From Kiritimatiellota bacterium (GTDB lineage Bacteria > Verrucomicrobiota > Lentisphaeria > Victivallales > JAADHT01), in contig JAUUYH010000004.1 in NCBI GenBank assembly GCA_030590505.1, positions 1 through 35,045 on the forward strand: a DNA stretch of 35,045 bases, given 5' to 3'. The notes beneath the pieces were generated by a model. That model made no database searches, was not told the DNA's origin, and was given only the letters and a program-made list of their open reading frames with translations. Each line of letters begins with the position of its first letter. Within the stretch, counting starts at the first letter, position 1. Both the position numbers and the translations under genes were made by a program. Positions 8,142 through 16,924 of this stretch are shown piece by piece.

Positions 8142-8885
8142 ATGGGAAAAATTAAACATTATATATTGATTTCATGTGCTGTTATGGCGCGTGAAAGCTA
8201 TTATTGTGCAGCAATATCAAAGAATATTATAGATATTGTTATGCTAGATCAGGGACTGCACGACATTGGTGAAGCGGGAATGGTTGCAGAACTTCAAAAG
8301 GCAATAGATGCAGTAAATATTGAAAAATATGACGCTATCCTTCTTGGATACGGACTCTGCAATAATGGAATTAGAGGAGTTCATGCTGAGCTTCCACTTG
8401 TGATTCCACGTGCGCACGACTGCATAACTCTACTGATGGGCTCCAAAGAGCGTTATAGGGAGTACTTTGACAACAATCCAGGGACATTCTATAAATCTAC
8501 TGGCTGGGTTGAACGTGTCAAGCATAATCTTTCAAATCCCGATAGTACAACAAGTAAACTCGGAATGACCACCTATGAGGAGTATGCGAAACAGTACGGC
8601 GAGGAGAATGCTGCATTCCTGGTGGAGGCCCTTGAGGGTGGATTGAACCATTATGATCGAATGACATATATTGATACAGGTATTGTTGATTTTGAAGAGC
8701 ATACAAATGATGCAAAAGATATGGCATTAGAGCGAAATTGGAAGTTTGAAAGATATAAGGGAGATCATAGCCTAATGCTGGCAATGGTTAATGGAGATTG
8801 GAACACTGAAGTTTTTCTTGTTTTGAAGCCTGGGGAAACAGTTGTCTCTACGCATGACGATGATATTATAGGACCGAAAAAGTGA
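8142..8885 (+). CDS. DUF1638 family protein
   Basis: Matches the uncharacterised DUF1638 family by its recurrent features: an N-terminal ISCAVMARE..YC region, LLGYGLCNNGIRG, then LVIPRAHDCITLLMGSKERY and the YFDNNPGTFYKSTGWVE block. The 247-aa length fits. In other anaerobes DUF1638 genes often sit beside corrinoid methyltransferase genes; none is visible here, so the role stays open. Conserved Cys and His in the CNN and RAHDC segments could bind a metal or cofactor (inference). It stands alone on the plus strand with GAGGAG close before the ATG. No signal peptide or TM helix is seen, so it is probably cytosolic. Confidence 0.85.
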   Translation: MGKIKHYILISCAVMARESYYCAAISKNIIDIVMLDQGLHDIGEAGMVAELQKAIDAVNIEKYDAILLGYGLCNNGIRGVHAELPLVIPRAHDCITLLMGSKERYREYFDNNPGTFYKSTGWVERVKHNLSNPDSTTSKLGMTTYEEYAKQYGEENAAFLVEALEGGLNHYDRMTYIDTGIVDFEEHTNDAKDMALERNWKFERYKGDHSLMLAMVNGDWNTEVFLVLKPGETVVSTHDDDIIGPKK

Positions 8886-9026
8886 AAACCCTTTTTTTAT
8901 TTTTCAACATTGCAGGATTGAAAAACTTAAAAAGATTTAACAAAACCCATAATAGTGCTTTGCTATATGAGTAAAAAGCGATAAATTATTAAAAACGATT
9001 AATTTTACAATTATCAGGATAAAAAG

Positions 9027-9968
9027 ATGAAAGACAAATATATAAATTTTTTCACAGATTTTGGGTTTAAGAAACTCTTCGGTTCTGAACCGAGCAAAGA
9101 TCTTCTGATTGATTTTCTAAATGAGCTTCTTAAGGGACGTGAAGAGCCCATAAAAACTTTGACATTTAAAAAAACGGAACATCTTGGAGCATCAGAACTT
9201 GACCGTAAAGCGATATTCGATCTTTACTGCGAGAGTGAGACGGGAGAAAAATTTATTGTTGAACTGCAGAAAGCTAAACAAAAGTTTTTCAAAGATCGCA
9301 GTATTTTCTATTCTACTTTTCCCATTCAAGAACAAGCTGAGCGTGGAGACTGGGATTTCAAACTGAAAGCCGTATATACTATCGGCATACTTGATTTCGT
9401 ATTTGATGAAGACAAGGATGATGATAAATTCTTTTATGATGTCAGATTGACAGAACAGGAGACTCAAAACGTGTTCTGTGACAAATTGGTTTTTCTCTAC
9501 CTTGAAATGCCGAAGTTCAATAAAACAGAGAAAGAACTTGAAACACATTTTGATAAATGGATGTTTGCCATAAAAAATCTCTCAAAACTAGAAGAAATTC
9601 CCGGCACACTTCATGAAGATGTTTTTGAACGCTTCTTTGAGATAGCTGAAATAGCCCACATGAATAAAGATGAACGCTCAACCTATGAGAGCAGTCTAAA
9701 ATATTACCGTGATATGAATAATGTAGTAGCAACTGCTAAAGGTGAAGCCTGGGCAGAAGGTAAAGCAGAAGGTAAAGCAGAAGGTAAAGCAGAAGGTAAA
9801 GCAGAAGGTAAAGCAGAAGGTGAAGAGATAGGATTAACTAAAGGCGAAAGAAGAAAGGCTTTTAAGGTGGCGGGTAAATGTATTCAGAAGGGGATTAGTA
9901 ATGAAGATATTTCAGAGATTACTGGCTTATCCGTTGATGAAATAAAAAAACTAAGACAACGTAAGTGA
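9027..9968 (+). CDS. Rpn family / PD-(D/E)XK nuclease-like protein
   Basis: Belongs to the Rpn/transposase_31-like nuclease family. The N-terminal KYINFFTDFGFKKLFGSEPSKDLLIDFLNELL is typical, followed by the nuclease core: AIFDLYCESETGEKFIVELQKAKQ supplies the D...ExQ residues of the PD-(D/E)XK fold. Family members such as RpnA are DNA endonucleases that promote RecA-independent recombination; activity here is inferred. A tandem of AEGK units (residues about 243-266) forms a charged helix encoded by a 12-bp DNA repeat. The C-terminal 40 residues resemble the helix-turn-helix-like tail (ISEITGLSVDEIKKLR) common in these proteins. AGGATAAAAAG precedes the start. Confidence 0.88.
   Translation: MKDKYINFFTDFGFKKLFGSEPSKDLLIDFLNELLKGREEPIKTLTFKKTEHLGASELDRKAIFDLYCESETGEKFIVELQKAKQKFFKDRSIFYSTFPIQEQAERGDWDFKLKAVYTIGILDFVFDEDKDDDKFFYDVRLTEQETQNVFCDKLVFLYLEMPKFNKTEKELETHFDKWMFAIKNLSKLEEIPGTLHEDVFERFFEIAEIAHMNKDERSTYESSLKYYRDMNNVVATAKGEAWAEGKAEGKAEGKAEGKAEGKAEGEEIGLTKGERRKAFKVAGKCIQKGISNEDISEITGLSVDEIKKLRQRK
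9753..9824 (+). repeat. 12-bp tandem repeat in the Rpn-family gene
   Basis: Five exact units of GCAGAAGGTAAA and a sixth with one change encode AEGK x5 then AEGE. The array keeps the frame when units are gained or lost, so copy number may vary between strains. Confidence 0.95.
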
Positions 9969-10018
9969 GTTGTAAAAACTATACGGGTTATGCTACCTGT
10001 TAGAAATATTTTAATATG

Positions 10019-10070
10019 GCACGGCCCCAAGGGGCGGGGAATAAAACCCACCTTGGTGGGATTTAACACA
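10019..10070. repeat. Dispersed double-hairpin repeat D, copy 1
   Basis: Two palindromes, CCCCAAGGGG and CCCACCTTGGTGGG, are separated by an A-rich spacer. It lies between the convergent ends of the Rpn-family gene and the giant TPR gene, where it could end transcription from both sides. Related copies lie at about 16925, 17957, 20352 and 23781. Confidence 0.8.
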
Positions 10071-10076
10071 CCAGAA

Positions 10077-13000
10077 TTAATCTACTGTATAGACCTGATG
10101 CATTTGAAGTAGCTCTGTGGCAACTGTTGCCTCATTCATTCCTGGATATTTTTTGACAACTTTTTTGTACTGCTCAATGGCCTGAGCTTTTTTCCCTAGT
10201 CGATCCAAAGCCTGCCCCATTTCAAGCATTGCTCTTGCACACCAAACTTTCTTTTCCAATGTTGAGTAGTTGAGCTCAACCTGAACAAGGGCTTTGATTG
10301 CTTTCTCATACTGTTTCTTTGCCATGTAGCACTCTCCGATTTGAAACTGAGATCGTGCAGAAATATCATCCCTAATATGAAATCTAAGTACAGAGTTATA
10401 ATCTCTGATGGCATCATCGTATTTTTTAAGATTTTCCAGGCACCACCCGCGCCACATCTGAGCACGTCTGTCATATTTGCTTCTCGGGAATTCAGCCATA
10501 AATGTTTCAAATGTCTTTTTTGCAGCAGTCCAGCTGTCTCTTAAAGTCTGAGCCTCGCCAAGCCTCAATAGGGCAACTTCGCGAACTTCGCTATCCTTTT
10601 TAGAAGATACAGACATTAGATAGTGCTGATATGCGGTTTCAAAATCTTTTAACTTTAGTCGTAGCTCTCCTGCCTGATAAGCGGCAATTGGAACATAGTC
10701 CGACTTCGGATAGGTCTTTAGTAACTGTTCGAAAGAATCAAGTGCATTTTCGTCCTGATCTCTTCCAAGAAAGCACCAGGCTAAGCGATAGATAACCTGT
10801 TGTTCTAATGCTCCACCTATTCCCTTAGCTAGTAGTTTGTCAAGCAGGGCGATTGATCTATCATATTTTTTAGCTTCGTATTCAACTTCTGCTAATTCAA
10901 AAGTTGCGCGTTCCGCAAGATCGCCAAGTGGAAACTCTTTTAGGAGTGCTGTGTAGTTGTCACGTGCAAGTTGAACCTGCTTCTGGTCTCTCGCACGCCA
11001 TGCTGCTTCATAGAGTGCGCGTTGCACCATTGGAGATTTAGGGTTATTCTGAATAAACTGTTTGAATACATCTTTTGTGGTGGCGTATTTTTGCTGTCTT
11101 GACAGTGTAACTGCATAGTAGAATTGAGCCTGTTCAGTTTTTGGATCATCTTGATATTTGTCAAGAAACAACTTTAGCAACTCTTGGGCTTTTGGATAAT
11201 TCTGATTCTCTATATGTATGATTCCTTGTTGATAAAGAGCATCTGGAGCCAATGGACTATTCGGGAATTTAACTGTAATCCTTTTGAAGTTTTCCAGTGC
11301 GGCATTACTCTTTTTATCTGCAAGATTTATCCATCCTAAAAGATATTCAGCCTGCGGCACAAATACCGTTTTGGGAAATTCAGAAACTACACGAGTCAGG
11401 CTTTTTTTAGCCTTATTATACTCTTTTTGTAAATATTGGAGTTTTCCAAGTTCTGTAAGAGCCTGGGCCAGTAGTTCACTCTTCGGATATGTATCAAGAA
11501 GCTTTTGCATTGTCTCTATTGCTTTACTTCTGTTTTTGAGTTTTATATATGCAGTTGCCGCCTTGAGTATTGCGACATCGGCATTTGCTTTAGTCGGGTA
11601 GTCAGATGCAAATTTGAGAAAATCTTTAATTGCTGGCTCATAGTTATCAAGGTTGTATTCGCATAGACCAGCAATAAAATAGAGCTGTTCAAAGAAATCT
11701 CCAGATACTTTACGTTGCAGAAGTGACTTCATCTCGATAAGAGCATCGTCCCATTTTTTCATATTACACAGTGCACTAGAAATTCTGAACATTGCCTCAT
11801 TTGTATACTTCCCGAGCCCTTCCCAAGGAATGAACTGCCTGTAGCTCTTGATTGCTTCCTTATATTGATCAAGAAAAAATAAGTTTTCCGCTCTGAGAAA
11901 TCCTACATCTTCAGCAGATGGATTTGCTGAATATTTCTCTATAAAAGTTTCGCAAAGATCAAGACTTGCCTGATAGTCACCAGCTCTGTTCATGCAGAAC
12001 CCATCCATTCGCAGAGCATCAGCTGTTAAGGTAAACTCTTTGAAATCATTTGCAACTTTTGTGAATTCCGCAGAAGCTGCTTTATATTTTTTCTGCCCCA
12101 TAAGAGCGTTGGCATAGTTAAAAAGCAGATTCGGATAGAGAGGATCTCTTGAAAAAGAGCGAAGTGCTGGTTTAAGTATTGTAATTATAGAGTCATATTT
12201 TTTCTGCCTAAGAAAGGTTTCACTAAGCCAGAGAGTAGCTTTTGCCTGAACTGGATTCTTTTCGGTAAGTGTTCCGAATGCAGCCTGTGCTCTGCGGTAC
12301 TCCTTCAGCTCCAAGTAGCAACGCCCTGTGTAAATTCCTGCTTCAGTTGCAAGTTTATTTTTAGGATAAAGTGCCTGCAGATCAGAAAAATCCCGCATTG
12401 CCGAACGGTACTCCTTCTGCATGAATTTGATATAACCCATACGAAAAAGTGCATTAACTGCAAGTTTCCCTTTTAATTTACGTGCGACAATTTCATTGTG
12501 CTTAATCGCATTGTCAATATTCCCAAGTTTATGCTGACAATCTCCAAGTAAAAAATATGCATCCTCTTTATAGATAAAATGTGGATCCGCTTTGATTAGG
12601 TCCTGAAGCGTTTTACTGGCTGCTGCATATTTTTTAAGATTGTAATTAGCAAGTGAACTTAAAAATCTTGCACGTGGTGTAAATGGTCCGCGAGGAACCA
12701 CTTTATAGAGGTCTGCTGCAGTTTTCACCACCTCTTTCCATTTTCCTTGCTGATATAGTGCTTCTGTCAAGCCGGCAAGACTTCTCTCAAGAGGTTCAAG
12801 GTCTGTAGGAACAGATATCTGAGACGCTCCAGAGCTTGCTTGACCAACTCCTGGAAGTTCAAGGAAAAATTTTTCTTTGCCACGATTTACACTCCAGCGA
12901 AACGCATATTCCGCCTTAGCTGGTTTCCCTGAAAAAAGAAGGCATTGTCCCAAAAAATTATGAATCTGATCCTGTTTTGGGGCAGTTGTCTGGCCCGCGA

Positions 13001-13301
13001 GTTCATCAAAGAGCACTTCTGCTTCGCGGTATTTTTTCAATTCAAAGTAACAGAAAGCCAACCCCAGTTTGGCATGCAGATATTTTGAGTGCTGAGGGTT
13101 TTTTAGCATAAAGGATTTATATTCTTCTGCAGCAAGCTGATACAATTTTTTGTTATACAATGCATTGGCAGCAAAATATTTATCATCTTCTGTTCCGACA
13201 GCTGCTAGACTCGAAGCACCTGTTGCCACAATAATAAAAAGCAACAACAGTATTGTGCGACGTAAATTGTTCAATAATTTATTATTCATATTATTACCCA
13301 T
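10077..13301 (-). CDS. Giant exported TPR-repeat protein
   Basis: An N-terminal signal peptide (hydrophobic LLLLFIIVATGASSLAAVG, about residues 18-36) precedes some 1030 residues built almost wholly of TPR units of the TPR_6/YbgF-BamD type (for example ALYNKKLYQLAAEEYKSF and YPKSDYVPIAAYQAGELRLK). Roughly 20-25 repeats are visible. Such proteins act as periplasmic or outer-membrane scaffolds; related family members work with Tol-Pal and outer-membrane assembly, and a Pal gene lies 5 kb away, but no direct link is shown. A second Met at residue 5 is an alternative start; neither has a clear ribosome site. It is a single-gene unit ended by a D repeat. Confidence 0.85.
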   Translation of the reverse strand: MGNNMNNKLLNNLRRTILLLLFIIVATGASSLAAVGTEDDKYFAANALYNKKLYQLAAEEYKSFMLKNPQHSKYLHAKLGLAFCYFELKKYREAEVLFDELAGQTTAPKQDQIHNFLGQCLLFSGKPAKAEYAFRWSVNRGKEKFFLELPGVGQASSGASQISVPTDLEPLERSLAGLTEALYQQGKWKEVVKTAADLYKVVPRGPFTPRARFLSSLANYNLKKYAAASKTLQDLIKADPHFIYKEDAYFLLGDCQHKLGNIDNAIKHNEIVARKLKGKLAVNALFRMGYIKFMQKEYRSAMRDFSDLQALYPKNKLATEAGIYTGRCYLELKEYRRAQAAFGTLTEKNPVQAKATLWLSETFLRQKKYDSIITILKPALRSFSRDPLYPNLLFNYANALMGQKKYKAASAEFTKVANDFKEFTLTADALRMDGFCMNRAGDYQASLDLCETFIEKYSANPSAEDVGFLRAENLFFLDQYKEAIKSYRQFIPWEGLGKYTNEAMFRISSALCNMKKWDDALIEMKSLLQRKVSGDFFEQLYFIAGLCEYNLDNYEPAIKDFLKFASDYPTKANADVAILKAATAYIKLKNRSKAIETMQKLLDTYPKSELLAQALTELGKLQYLQKEYNKAKKSLTRVVSEFPKTVFVPQAEYLLGWINLADKKSNAALENFKRITVKFPNSPLAPDALYQQGIIHIENQNYPKAQELLKLFLDKYQDDPKTEQAQFYYAVTLSRQQKYATTKDVFKQFIQNNPKSPMVQRALYEAAWRARDQKQVQLARDNYTALLKEFPLGDLAERATFELAEVEYEAKKYDRSIALLDKLLAKGIGGALEQQVIYRLAWCFLGRDQDENALDSFEQLLKTYPKSDYVPIAAYQAGELRLKLKDFETAYQHYLMSVSSKKDSEVREVALLRLGEAQTLRDSWTAAKKTFETFMAEFPRSKYDRRAQMWRGWCLENLKKYDDAIRDYNSVLRFHIRDDISARSQFQIGECYMAKKQYEKAIKALVQVELNYSTLEKKVWCARAMLEMGQALDRLGKKAQAIEQYKKVVKKYPGMNEATVATELLQMHQVYTVD
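10581..10591. repeat. Core of the iterated palindrome (in the giant TPR gene)
   Basis: The 11-bp core GCGAACTTCGC is perfect but the outer T and A are missing. Confidence 0.5.
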
Positions 13302-13634
13302 TATCTTGAATTAGAGTTTGCTAAATTAAACATTTCTATTTTTTAGAATTTCTTTATGTATAAAACTAAAGTATGATACACCAAATAAGAGATTTTGAAA
13401 GCAATAGGGGATGCTTTTTCCAAATTTTTAATTACAGTAATCGTGCTGGGGCTGAAATTTTGCCTAAATGAGCTTATATTTAGGTTATATTTTAAGATCT
13501 GTGCAAATCGATTTGATCCGCCAGTCTCAGGTTTTACCGAAGGGGCTCATCGCTTACCCACGGCACTTTATAGATTCTACTCCAGCAGTTCCGAATGAAA
13601 AATAGTTCTCATGCTACTCCCCCCCATTCATATC

Positions 13635-13662
13635 TTGTTTTTAATGATTATTGTGTTATATT
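13635..13662 (+). promoter_or_regulatory. Candidate sigma-70 promoter for the TRAP operon
   Basis: TTGTTT, a 16-bp spacer, then TATATT, about 80 bp before the dctP start. It lies upstream of repeat B, so the repeat would be in the 5' leader. Confidence 0.45.
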
Positions 13663-13672
13663 ACTCATTAAT

Positions 13673-13698
13673 GATAATAATCCGTCACTACGTTCGGG
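13673..13698 (+). repeat. Dispersed repeat B, copy 2
   Basis: Identical over 25 bp to the copies at 35 and 16869. It lies 45 bp before dctP. Confidence 0.9.
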
Positions 13699-13742
13699 TA
13701 CAGGCTAAGACCCAAAAATAACATATAAAAAACAGGAAAATT

Positions 13743-14768
13743 ATGTCAGAAAAAAAGATTTCAGGTTTTATCGGCGGAATCCTTGTAGGGGTTCTTGTCG
13801 CAACAGTCGCTTTCGCATTGTTTGTCAAAACTCAGAACAAAGAGACGAAAAATGCAGAAAGTAGCAAAAAAACAGTGCTTAAGCTGGGACATTCTCAACC
13901 TATCAAACATCCGGTTCACGCAGCAATAGAACACATGAAGAAGAGGGTTGAGGAACTCTCCGGTGGGACAGTTACTATTGATATCTATCCCGGTGGCGTT
14001 CTGGGATCCGAAACAAACTGTATAGAACAATTGCAGAATGGTTCCCTTGCGATGACAAAAACCTCCGTTTCTCCAATGGAGGGCTTTATTCCTGAAATGG
14101 GCGTATTCAGTCTTCCTTATGTTTTTCGTGACAGTGATCATTACTGGAAAGTGCTCGACAGTAAGCTCGGGAAGGAACTTCTTCTCAAGGGAGAATATGA
14201 AAATCTTCGGGGTCTCTGCTACTATGATGCTGGTAGCCGAAACTTCTACACAAAAGAAAAACCGGTAAATAGTCCAGATGATCTGAAGGGGTTAAAAATT
14301 CGTGTAATGAACAGTAAAACAGCGATGGATATGGTAAGTGCTCTTGGTGCCGCTCCCACGCCGATATCATGGGGAGAGCTTTACTCCTCACTTGAACAGG
14401 GAGTCGTTGATGGTGCCGAAAACAATCCTCCTTCATACTACACAAACCGTCATCATGAGGTATGCAAGTTTTTCTCTATGGACGGACATACAAGAATTCC
14501 AGATATGCTACTGATAAGCACAGAAATTTGGAAGAAACTTCCTGAACAGACAAGAGAGTGGCTGCAGCAGGCGGCTGACGATTCATCTATTTTCCAGCGT
14601 GAACTATGGAAAAGAGAAACAGAAGAAGCTTTGAAAAATGCTCAGAAAGAGGGTGTAACAGTCACCTATCCCGATCAGAAACCTTTTGTTGACAAAGTAC
14701 AGCCTATGCTTAAATCATATAAAGGCAAGCCTATCGGCGATCTGCTTGATCAAATAAAGGAGATGTAA
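13743..14768 (+). CDS. dctP: TRAP transporter substrate-binding protein
   Basis: Periplasmic receptor that delivers an organic acid to the DctQM permease. An N-terminal hydrophobic helix (about residues 8-27) acts as signal peptide or membrane anchor; no lipobox Cys is seen. The DctP fold follows with LKLGHSQPIKHPVHAAIEHM, GGTVTIDIYPGGVLGSE, FSLPYVFRD and LKGLKIRVMNSK, whose Arg normally binds the substrate carboxylate, then GAAPTPISWGELYSSLEQGVVDGAENNP. The 341-aa length is typical. The receptor resembles the group that takes sugar acids and similar carboxylates, but the ligand cannot be read from sequence. CAGGAAAATT precedes the ATG. It is first in a dctP-dctQ-dctM operon. Confidence 0.93.
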   Translation: MSEKKISGFIGGILVGVLVATVAFALFVKTQNKETKNAESSKKTVLKLGHSQPIKHPVHAAIEHMKKRVEELSGGTVTIDIYPGGVLGSETNCIEQLQNGSLAMTKTSVSPMEGFIPEMGVFSLPYVFRDSDHYWKVLDSKLGKELLLKGEYENLRGLCYYDAGSRNFYTKEKPVNSPDDLKGLKIRVMNSKTAMDMVSALGAAPTPISWGELYSSLEQGVVDGAENNPPSYYTNRHHEVCKFFSMDGHTRIPDMLLISTEIWKKLPEQTREWLQQAADDSSIFQRELWKRETEEALKNAQKEGVTVTYPDQKPFVDKVQPMLKSYKGKPIGDLLDQIKEM

Positions 14769-14770
14769 TC

Positions 14771-15310
14771 ATGCTTATATCTTATATTATAAAAAGTAAA
14801 AAAGTGTTGATAAAAACACTGGAAATCGCACTTATGGTTGCGATGGCAGTGCTTGTCGTCGATGTGCTGTATGGTGTCGGAACCAGATATCTCCTGGGGG
14901 AGCAGGCAAGTTGGACAGAGGAACTTGCAAGGATGCTTCTCATCTGGGTCTCTCTTCTCGGCGGTGCTGTTGCCTATGGCGCAAAAGCTCACCTCGGCGT
15001 CGATTATCTTGTAGAAAAAATGGAAGTTGTCTCGCAAAAGGCGATGAAGCTCATTGTTGATCTTCTCGTCTTGTTTTTTGCCGTGTCTGTACTTCTTGTG
15101 GGGGGCTGGAGTCTCACTTCTGAAACTTTTCACTTTGGACAGATGATGATGGCTCTTGACATACCAAAAGGTTATGTTTATATGGCGGTTCCCATCAGCG
15201 GGATCTTTTTTATCATTTTTGCACTTGAATCGATGTTTGAAACATTTTCGGGAGTAAAGGAAAAAGATGTTGAATCGGAATTAGCGACGGAGGAGGTGCA
15301 GACCACATGA
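14771..15310 (+). CDS. dctQ: TRAP transporter small permease
   Basis: Four-helix membrane subunit that partners DctM. Hydrophobic segments lie at about residues 17-38, 55-75, 93-115 and 133-155. The WTEELARMLLIWVSLLGGAVAYGAKAHLGVDYL stretch between helices 1 and 2 is the DctQ signature. GGAG eight bases before the ATG, which begins two bases after the dctP stop, fixes the start. Its end overlaps dctM by four bases (ATGA), indicating translational coupling. The 179-aa length is normal; the last 20 residues are acidic. Confidence 0.92.
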   Translation: MLISYIIKSKKVLIKTLEIALMVAMAVLVVDVLYGVGTRYLLGEQASWTEELARMLLIWVSLLGGAVAYGAKAHLGVDYLVEKMEVVSQKAMKLIVDLLVLFFAVSVLLVGGWSLTSETFHFGQMMMALDIPKGYVYMAVPISGIFFIIFALESMFETFSGVKEKDVESELATEEVQTT

Positions 15311-16809
15311 GTGATATACTTCTTATTATGATCGTCGCCTTTATTGTTATGCTTGCAATGAATGTTCCTATTGCGATTGCCATTGCAATGTCCTCTTTTC
15401 TTGCGATTTTCGCAACCGGAGGTGATGCGAATTATACAGTCGCCATGAAAATGGCCAACGGTGTCGACAGTTTTGCGCTTCTCGCAATTCCCTTCTTTAT
15501 TCTTTCAGGAATTATTATGGGAAGAGGTGGGATCGCCACTCGTCTGATTGCATTTGCGAACGCACTCGTAGGGTGGTTCCCTGGTGGACTGGCATTTGTT
15601 AATACACTTACATGCATGTTCTTCGGTGCAATTTCGGGCTCGTCCGCAGCAGCAGTTTCATCAATAGGTGGATTTATAATCCCAGAGATGACTAAAAAAG
15701 GTTATAACCGTGAATTCAGTGTCGCAGTGACTGTAACCGCAGCCACAACGGGGCTGCTTATTCCTCCGAGCAATATAATGATCGTATATACTGTTGTCGT
15801 CGGCGGCGGGATCTCCGTAGGTGCAATGTTTATGGCTGGTATTATCCCTGGAATCATAACAGGTCTCAGCATAATGGCCGTATGTGCAGTAATCGCAATT
15901 AAACGTGGGTATAAGGCAGAAAAAGATGTAAACTTACAGCGTTGGAAACCTATCGTAATGCTTATTCTTGTAGTTGAAATGATAATATGTGTCGTGCTTA
16001 TTGGAACAGGCTCCAATATCGTACATTTTAAAATATTATCATTACCAATTTCTTTTACATTTTTTGGAAATACTTTAGGAATAATAATTAATATTTACGT
16101 ATATACACTTTGGATACTTCAAATTGTTATTACAGCTTTGATCTGTTTTAAAACTTTTAGAAATGCATTTCTTGGTTTACTACTGATAGTTATTGTGATT
16201 GGTGGTATTCTTGGTGGTATCTTTACTGCGACCGAAGCTGCTGCGATTGCCGTTCTTTACGCTTTTATTCTTGCAGTTTTTGTATACCGTGAAATTAAAT
16301 GGAAGGATATGCCGCAGATACTGCTGCAGTCTGGACGGACAACTGCGGTGGTAATGCTTCTCATCGGTGCGAGTTCCGCAATGTCATGGCTTCTTACTAC
16401 TGAAAATATTCCGCAGACTGTCAGTCAGGCTTTGCTAAATATATCAGATAATCCAATTGTCATTCTAATGATCATAAATGTTCTGCTGCTTTTTGTAGGT
16501 ACCTTTATGGATATGACCCCAGCAGTGCTGATATTTACACCGATATTCCTACCGGTAGTCGAGGAACTTGGAATGCACCCTGTACAGTTCGGAATTATGC
16601 TCATAGCAAACCTCTGTATCGGACTCTGCACTCCACCTGTGGGCTCTTGTCTCTTTATCGGTTGCGGTGTGGGCAAAACATCAATCGCCAAAGTTACGAA
16701 ACCAATGCTGCCGTTTTTCGGTGCAATGGCTTTTTCGCTGTTATTGATCACATATATTCCAGCGATCTCGTTGTGGCTACCAAAATTACTTGATTTGATT
16801 AAAAAATAA
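15307..16809 (+). CDS. dctM: TRAP transporter large permease, with an inserted segment
   Basis: Catalytic membrane subunit driving uptake with a sodium or proton gradient. Family motifs are clear: FFILSGIIMGRGGIATRLI, FFGAISGSSAAAVSSIGG, TGLLIPPSNIMIVYTVV, GGIFTATEAAAIAVLYA, GTFMDMTPAVLIFTPIFLPV and GLCTPPVGSCLFIGCGV. At 500 aa it is about 70 residues longer than a usual DctM of about 430. The extra part lies at about residues 218-285, just before the TEAAA block, and adds two hydrophobic helices; its DNA is only about 20% G+C against about 50% in the neighbouring parts of the gene. A good GGAGGTG ribosome site lies inside dctQ. A one-mismatch copy of the iterated palindrome is at 15402. Confidence 0.92.
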   Translation: MSDILLIMIVAFIVMLAMNVPIAIAIAMSSFLAIFATGGDANYTVAMKMANGVDSFALLAIPFFILSGIIMGRGGIATRLIAFANALVGWFPGGLAFVNTLTCMFFGAISGSSAAAVSSIGGFIIPEMTKKGYNREFSVAVTVTAATTGLLIPPSNIMIVYTVVVGGGISVGAMFMAGIIPGIITGLSIMAVCAVIAIKRGYKAEKDVNLQRWKPIVMLILVVEMIICVVLIGTGSNIVHFKILSLPISFTFFGNTLGIIINIYVYTLWILQIVITALICFKTFRNAFLGLLLIVIVIGGILGGIFTATEAAAIAVLYAFILAVFVYREIKWKDMPQILLQSGRTTAVVMLLIGASSAMSWLLTTENIPQTVSQALLNISDNPIVILMIINVLLLFVGTFMDMTPAVLIFTPIFLPVVEELGMHPVQFGIMLIANLCIGLCTPPVGSCLFIGCGVGKTSIAKVTKPMLPFFGAMAFSLLLITYIPAISLWLPKLLDLIKK

Positions 16810-16874
16810 GGGTATTCACCTAAATTAGTGGGTAACACTAAAAAAAAGAAGATCAAGAATAGAACACGGATAAT
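16808..16874 (+). repeat. Dispersed repeat A, copy 2
   Basis: It begins at the dctM stop and runs directly into repeat B copy 3, giving an A-B composite. The same block order as at 363-431 and 19949-20010 is kept. Confidence 0.85.
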
Positions 16875-16893
16875 AATCCGTCACTACGTTCGG
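16869..16893 (+). repeat. Dispersed repeat B, copy 3
   Basis: It is in direct orientation with the copy at 13673, so the TRAP operon is bracketed by 25-bp direct repeats. Confidence 0.9.
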
Positions 16894-16924
16894 TGAGAGG
16901 CGAAGAGGCATATATTTTTATATA

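Larger units (their letters stand above)
13302..13742. other. Intergenic region before the TRAP operon
   Basis: Divergent spacer between the giant TPR gene (minus) and dctP (plus). It contains repeat B copy 2 and a likely sigma-70 promoter. A 67-aa TTG-start ORF at 13395 has a hydrophobic stretch but no ribosome site and is not supported. No tRNA was recognised. Confidence 0.6.

Noticed and set aside
9753-9824. CRISPR-like array
   Set aside because: The 12-bp units are head-to-tail without spacers and are translated as AEGK.
13395-13598. 67-aa TTG-start ORF with a hydrophobic stretch before the TRAP operon
   Set aside because: No ribosome site, weak start, and the second half looks non-coding. 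A small membrane protein cannot be excluded but is not supported.
13500-13620. Possible tRNA-like segment before the TRAP operon
   Set aside because: No cloverleaf, no T-loop consensus and no paired acceptor ends could be found.
16368-16380. TGCGAGTTCCGCA in dctM and similar two-mismatch sites (12060, 19694, 30821)
   Set aside because: Two or more mismatches in gene-coded contexts can arise by chance or from conserved residues, so they were not counted as members of the iterated palindrome.
16425-16856. 143-aa minus ORF across the end of dctM
   Set aside because: Antisense to a clear DctM C-terminus and starts within repeat A.
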